64,000 nt of DNA from NCBI RefSeq assembly GCF_000346465.2, contig NC_034010.1:8672520-8736519 (forward strand), in the 5' to 3' direction. Of the stretch, positions 59,240 to 64,000 are shown piece by piece; position 1 is the first letter of the stretch; every line of letters starts with the position of its first letter. The notes under the pieces are model-generated. The model searched no databases. It was not told the DNA's origin and saw only the letters and a program-made list of their open reading frames with translations. The DNA is from Prunus persica. Its lineage: Eukaryota; Streptophyta; Magnoliopsida; Rosales; Rosaceae. The position numbers and the translations under genes were made by a program.

Positions 59240-59884
59240 TTAAATAACAAAATACCATTCATTGTTGTTACAAGCGCTGCAGTGATTGAACTTAATCTTC
59301 CCATAGTCAAACATATCTACGATATGTCTTGCAACTATTGGTCTGCTTAATCTTCGTGTCAAAGCATCCCTGGTTCCTTTCATATCAATGTTGTTACGTT
59401 GATTCAAAGAACACAAGAATTCTAATGCATCCTCTTTTGACTGACCATTTCCGAACATACCAAGTAGTCCAACTACATATGCCGCTTCCATATGGCCTGC
59501 CGTGGCTGCAATGCGCATGCCATACAACGCTTCCACGTTACCCTGCCTGAAAAAAACTTGGAATGCTTCTCTACATATCGACTCAGGGTTATCGCAAGCC
59601 CTGCATTGTTGCAAGAAATGCTGGACCGCAGGTCTGGCACGATACCAGCTAGGATGGTCTGGGTACTTTGCCATTGAAATGGTGTTCCACACTTGTGGAC
59701 TGTTTGCCAAACTTTGGAACAATGGGCACACAGATGCCATACGGAAGAGATCTTCCGATGATTGGGTTGCCACGTATAACATCACTTTAAACCAAGCTAA
59801 CTCCGGGATGAAGGCTTGGGGCATATCCAAATGGAGATGCTTCCTTCTCTTTCCTCCGACTGTAGTGAAATGTTTCGAATTCAT
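59240..59884 (-). CDS. F-box-like protein of the At2g35280 type
   Basis: 214 codons from the true ATG at 59884 (MNSKHFTTVGGKRRK). Residues about 25-70 resemble a degenerate F-box (IPELAWFKVMLYVATQSSED, then LFRMASVCPLFQSLA). Then VQHFLQQCRACDNPESICREA, NVEALYGMRIAATAGHMEAA and YVVGLLGMFGNGQSKEDALE, which is the Sel1-like region that plant At2g35280-type F-box proteins share. Such proteins are thought to join SCF ubiquitin ligases through the F-box and bind targets through the repeat region. It ends in a Cys-rich tail (HCSACNNNEW). The frame is intact and apparently intronless. It lies in a cluster with coiled-coil, GRF and Ulp1 genes. Confidence 0.7.
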   Translation of the reverse strand: MNSKHFTTVGGKRRKHLHLDMPQAFIPELAWFKVMLYVATQSSEDLFRMASVCPLFQSLANSPQVWNTISMAKYPDHPSWYRARPAVQHFLQQCRACDNPESICREAFQVFFRQGNVEALYGMRIAATAGHMEAAYVVGLLGMFGNGQSKEDALEFLCSLNQRNNIDMKGTRDALTRRLSRPIVARHIVDMFDYGKIKFNHCSACNNNEWYFVI

Positions 59885-60636
59885 TGAAATGTTTTTGGAA
59901 TGGAACGATTTGAGGAGTGGCAGAGGGGAGAAATCAGAATATTTGGGGTACACGTTTTGTTGTAGCCTCTGTTTATAGTGTTTTGAAAAGGTGTTTTCAG
60001 TTGGGGTTTTTTCAAGTTGACCGTTTTTAAAGAAACTAAACCCAACACCCTAAAACTGAATACAAAAGAAGAGAAAACGTCATAACATTGCATAGAGAGT
60101 CAGACAGTCAAAAAGTCAATTAATAACCTATTTGCATAGGCATTTTTGGGATTTTCCCGCTATCAAATTCATTGATACAAATGTGATGGATTACTGACTA
60201 GTGACAGAAGGTCCCATCATATACTTTTTCATTTTCCCACACCCAACTACCCCTAGTAATGTTATTAAAATGGAACCAATAATGATGGATTCTTATCCAA
60301 GTAGTTGCCTTAATGAAATATAAATAAATTAATAAATTTCAAGCTGTGTCCCCTCATTTTTCAGATTAATATTTGGTAGTGAAATATTATATTGCTTTTC
60401 AGGGTAAAAGATGTCACAATTTTGACGGTACAGGTGTCCAGATCGTGACCAACCCACCCACACACAGAAAAGAAGGATATAATTCAATTTGGGCAGAGAT
60501 GAGAGAGAGCTGAGTCAGAAGTTTAGGGTTATGAGTGAAGGGGTATGACTGAGAACTATGATTGAGAAGGTATGAGTCCGAAGAGGTTTCAGTGAGAAGA
60601 TCTAAGTGAGAAGAGGTACAACTGAGAAGATTGAAC
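59885..60636. promoter_or_regulatory. Divergent upstream region between the F-box-like and GRF genes
   Basis: About 750 bp between two start codons on opposite strands. 60490-60636 is a purine-rich leader with repeated 'gagaag(g/a)t' words preceding the GRF gene. No definite TATA element assigned. Confidence 0.35.
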
Positions 60637-61033
60637 ATGTCTTCGTCTTCATCTCCCGTTCAGACAAAGAGGTGTCAGTATTGTGGAGCTACAATGGTGC
60701 TTCGGGTTTCAAAATCAGACAAAAATCGAGGGAAGCCATTTTGGAAGTGTCTAACCTCCTATGTAAGTTTTCATTTCAAGAATATATATGTGGGTCAAAA
60801 AAAACCTATGTCTAACTCTGACAGAATTATTTTGCATATATGATGCCTGCAATTAGGGGGCCACCAGTTGCAATGGATTCGAATGGGTTGATGTAACCTC
60901 CGCTGAAGCAGAACATCAAGCTGACACGTATGATGCTACAGTGCTGAATATGCTGAAGTCCATTAAGGACTTGGTAGTAGTTTTATTAGTTGTATCAATT
61001 GTCATAATATTTGTTCTTTTAATGAGCAATTAA
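60637..61033 (+). CDS. GRF-type zinc-finger protein with C-terminal membrane segment
   Basis: The exons I infer are 60637-60762 (donor GTAAGT) and 60857-61033 (acceptor AATTAG). They sum to 303 bp, 100 residues. The zinc finger is split by the intron: CQYCGATMVLRVSKSD, then NRGKPFWKC in exon 1 and CNGFEWVDV in exon 2. This gives the GRF pattern CxCG...N-x-GR/K-x-F-x2-C...C-x2-F-x-W. The C-terminus VVVLLVVSIVIIFVLLMSN is a single hydrophobic helix, so the protein is probably tail-anchored. Small plant proteins of this design (At4g04775-like) are common and uncharacterised; GRF fingers elsewhere bind single-stranded nucleic acid. Frame and splice sites are intact. Confidence 0.8.
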
Positions 61034-61325
61034 GTGCACGGTTTCAAAGATTGTGAAAGTTGTCCCGAAAAAGACATGTTGCACGCACCGCCAATGAGTT
61101 TTCAAACCCATTTTTTAATATTTGTTCTTGAAATAGGTGGATTGGCATTTAATTTAAACAAAAGCATTTATTTGTTTGAAACCCAGCAAAAACTTTCTGA
61201 GACTTACTTTAAAAAAAGAAAATCATACACATACAATAAAATCACAATACAGGGCCAATACGATGCAATAACAAGACAATACAAATTTTTTGAAAATTGC
61301 ATAATTATTTAGTGTATATAAATTG
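61034..61325. other. 3' flank of the GRF gene
   Basis: Probable 3' untranslated region; no separate gene supported. Confidence 0.4.
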
Positions 61326-61720
61326 TTTATTTGCGTATACTTAAAGTTTATTGATTGTTTACTGCATATAAATCGCATGATATGGAATGTTTATTGAAGG
61401 TTTATTGATTTTTTACTGCATGTATTTCGCATGTTATTGCTCCGATATTGAATGTTTATTGAAAGTTTATTGATTGTTTACATGTTTATTAAAGGTTTAT
61501 TGATTATTAAATCCATGTATTTCACATGTTATTGAACCGATATTGAATGTTTATTGATTGTTTACATGTTTATTGATTGTTTACATGTTTATTGATTGTT
61601 AACTGTATGTATTTCGCATGTTATTCAACTGATATTGAATGGTGATTGAAGGTTTATTGATTGTTTGCTGCATGTATATCGAATGTTATTGCTCCAATAT
61701 TGGATGTTTATTGGGGCCAC
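61326..61720. repeat. Degenerate minisatellite 'tgtttattgattgttta(c)'
   Basis: Words such as 'aatgtttattga(a/t)(g/t)gtttattgattgttta' and 'ctgcatgtatttcgcatgttattg(c/a)' recur many times with variable spacing, forming a low-complexity array about 400 bp long. Confidence 0.85.
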
Positions 61721-61844
61721 AAGTACCACTCAAGTAAGCTTTAAGGGGGGAAACGGACCTTATTATTCCTTTTAGTAGGAAGAACAACTGTTAAGTTTAA
61801 TTTCCTATTGAATACCACTTCCTTATGGTTGGTGTAATTGGGTA

Positions 61845-62075
61845 CTGATGTATATTGCATGTCTATTGTCTGTATATTGCATGTCTACTGTGTGTATATT
61901 GCATATATATTGTATGTATATTGTTTGTCTGTTGTGTGTATATTGCTTGTGTGTTGCCTGTGTATTGTCGTTTATTTCCTTCGTAAGCAATAAACAATCA
62001 ATACACATACAATAAATGTAAGATATACACGCAATAGAGAAGCAATATAGATGCAACAGACATGCAATATAGATG
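61845..62075. repeat. TGTATATTGC-type minisatellite with inverted half
   Basis: 'tgtatattgcatgtctattg' units (61850-61975) are followed by 'caata(c/t)acatacaat'-type units of opposite sense (61988-62075), so the single strand could fold into an imperfect hairpin. Confidence 0.7.
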
Positions 62076-63020
62076 CACCAATATACATTACTTTTATGCT
62101 ACTGAGCTGTCCAAAACCAATATAAAAAAATCAACGAATTTATTAACCAATTATAAAGTAGAGAGGGATTCAAACCCGAAGGGCGGTACGGAACCAATAG
62201 GGAGTTTTTTTAGCATTGCACCTGGAGATATTTTTTCGTGTATTTCTATAAAGAGGGCATGGTTGAATAAAACATTGGAGGCGAGGCCATAGCCGCTGAT
62301 TATGTACCTTATTAAGATGCAACCCATTGCGATTAATGGTGGCTTGCATAAACGATGACATATCACTTTGCAATGATGTCATACACTTAAAAAGCCATTT
62401 TTAAATCCCAATTCACATATGCAGTCTTTAAATCCCAATTCAATGCAGTTTGGTTAAGGTTATGTTAATGTCGTGAAGGAGTTAGGCTAATATTACACAG
62501 AAGTTTGTTTCATTAAATTTAAAAATACTTTACGGAACCATAGGCACATTCTATGTATGGGAATGACATGTGTTCTAACTTCAAAAACTCATCTGCCTAT
62601 CCATTTAGATTTGCCTACGTGCAATAGATGTACAGATCCATTTACTTTTCTCCTCACCAAGACTCAGCATCTCCATTTCAGTTTCTTCAATTTTCCTGTC
62701 TATGCTCTGCATCCAACTCCATATACATTTTGGACAATATCAGAATAAACGTAGCGTAGTATCACACTAATCAAAATGAAAGCATGCATCCGCTATAATA
62801 TTTGCCACTATTTTGGTTCTAATTGTTATTGTCCAATAACATAAACCTCAATTTATGTACAAAAATACACTAAGATTGAGAAAGACGAAGAAGAATAGAG
62901 GAGCAGAGGTAGAATTCGAAAAGGACCCGTAGGTCTCTATTGTGTATTTACATGAGTTTGAAATTCGACATTCCCAAAACCTATTTAATCATCATGTACC
63001 TAAACCAAGTTCAACCCATA
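62076..63020. other. Intergenic, no recognisable gene
   Basis: AT-rich 3' flank of the Ulp1-like gene. A short tRNA/SINE-like word was considered and rejected. Confidence 0.4.
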
Positions 63021-64000
63021 TCATGGCATGTAAGCATCTCCCCGTGTTATCTCTGCAGCCAATTTCAACCGAAAAAAGGGCATGTTCTGCGAGGTGCAAG
63101 TAGCTAACGGAAGCTCAGCGCTCAAAAGCTCAATGTACTTCAACACGAACATGCCACAATCGCCTCTGAAGCAAAACAAGAACTCGATCAATTCAACTAA
63201 TGACGTTCTAACGTAATTGACAATTTAAAGTAATAAAGTAAAATAACAAGTTGTGCTTACTGATTAGACTGTTGTGGAACATCCACACGCTCTATTGGCC
63301 ACGGACACCATCAATCTCGGCTGCAATTGTTTGCGTAAACACCTTCTTCATAAAAGTCGATGGTGTTGAGAAGATTTGGAATCGTAATTGAAAGCTGGGC
63401 GAGTTCTTCCTTTAAGATCTCATCTGGAATAAGTGAAACCTTTGAATCGTACACATTGATTTCACACAAAACCAGATCAATCATTAGAGCCACCCAATGC
63501 TTGTACTTCGTCAACATACAAGGGACATACACCTTATATGCGTTCTGCCAATCCATCCCACACGCCGGAACCTTGCCATTTACAACATTCAGTAAACTGT
63601 TTCTAATTTTCCACCCAACCTGCTTTTTTTTATTATTATTATCCGCAAAGCAAGTACGAATGTGATTCTGTCAAATAGAAAACAATGAATGGTTAAACAC
63701 CTCCACAAAGCAAGTATGGATAATTTGTAATTATTAACAGCACTTGGTGACGGCCCATGACATACCATAAAAAATACATCGGTCATTGTCCAATATTTCT
63801 ACTTCCTCCAACTCTTGTTGTCGCTTCCGGATGAGATACAACCCCAAATCAATGTGCTGCAACATGTTTTTCTTGTCAATCTCATAATCTATGTACATTA
63901 AAACAAATGCATAATCAATTAAACTTACATCTCCTTTCAGCCAACCATCAGCTTTGACGAGGGAAGCGAAGAATTCAATATCAGCTTCCACGTTGCCAAA
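63021..64000 (-). pseudogene. Ulp1/C48 SUMO-protease-like gene, 3' part (continues beyond the window)
   Basis: Minus-strand exons read ADIEFFASLVKADGWLKGD, intron 63857-63928 (72 bp, GTAAGT...TTGCAG), HIDLGLYLIRKRQQELEEVE, DNDRCIFY, then (after another intron) GMDWQNAYKVYVPCMLTKY, KHWVALMIDLVLCEINVYDS, and after an intron of about 70-80 bp GDCGMFVLKYIELLS, ending at a TGA at 63021-63023. The catalytic His (HWVAL), Asp (VYDS), Gln (PQQSNQ) and Cys (GDCGMF) are all present. One TGA at about 63311, between NNCSRD and WCPWPIERV, lies in frame and breaks the protein unless I have mis-set a splice site. Ulp1 proteases remove SUMO from proteins, and plant Mutator and CACTA elements often carry them. 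The 5' end is outside the window. Confidence 0.75.

Noticed and set aside
62155..62200. Minus-strand GGGTTTGAATCCC looks like a tRNA/SINE B box.
   Set aside because: No A box at the right distance, no cloverleaf and no 3' tail or target duplication, so neither a tRNA nor a SINE is supported.

Overview
The window is nuclear DNA from a flowering plant, most likely a woody dicot. Rosaceae is my guess from the look of the repeats; this is inference, not measurement. The background is AT-rich, genes have plant-type GT-AG introns, and two snRNA genes carry the plant USE/TATA promoter. Most of the 64 kb is nested transposable elements, many of which can be bounded to the base by their terminal repeats and target-site duplications.

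Layout: (a) 1-6.1 kb holds Ty1-copia remnants, a broken SUVH-type histone methyltransferase copy, and a U1 and a U2 snRNA gene in the same orientation with complete promoters and 3' boxes. (b) 6.6-21.6 kb is Ty3-gypsy. A Tat-lineage gag/pro region is split by a 1,391-bp solo LTR (TSD TCTGG) and followed by a decayed Tat pol with two RNase H domains, an antisense plant-mobile-domain gene, and a probable 3' LTR that does not resemble the LTR upstream of gag. (c) 22,755-36,355 is one complete 13.6-kb CACTA (En/Spm) transposon (TSD AGG). It has two intact multi-exon genes: a Transposase_24 (TNPA-like)-Ulp1 protease fusion and a TNP2/TNPD transposase. It also carries a captured fragment of the 26S proteasome subunit gene RPN6. 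A CG-containing motif family (ACGACGGT/ACCGTCGT and relatives) fills nearly all of its non-coding DNA, including introns. (d) 36.4-50 kb holds LTR-like sequences, a Pack-MULE with a captured PHD-like exon (9-bp TSD), a PIF/Harbinger element, a MULE-type MITE (near-perfect 9-bp TSD) and a small Helitron. (e) 51.6-64 kb is a looser cluster: a broken FAR1/FRS (MULE-derived) gene, two head-to-head coiled-coil genes, an F-box-like gene, a GRF zinc-finger gene with a C-terminal membrane segment, and the 3' part of a second Ulp1 protease gene running off the window.

How the parts work together: the CACTA genes form the expected two-protein system, TNP2 as the transposase and the TNPA-like protein as the presumed binder of the repeated motif, with a SUMO-protease-type domain fused to the binder. 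The two genes keep full reading frames across six and three coding exons and the termini are intact, so this element is the best candidate in the window for a recently active, possibly autonomous transposon. The 51.6-64 kb cluster has a gene content that often travels with transposons in plants, but I could not find its ends.
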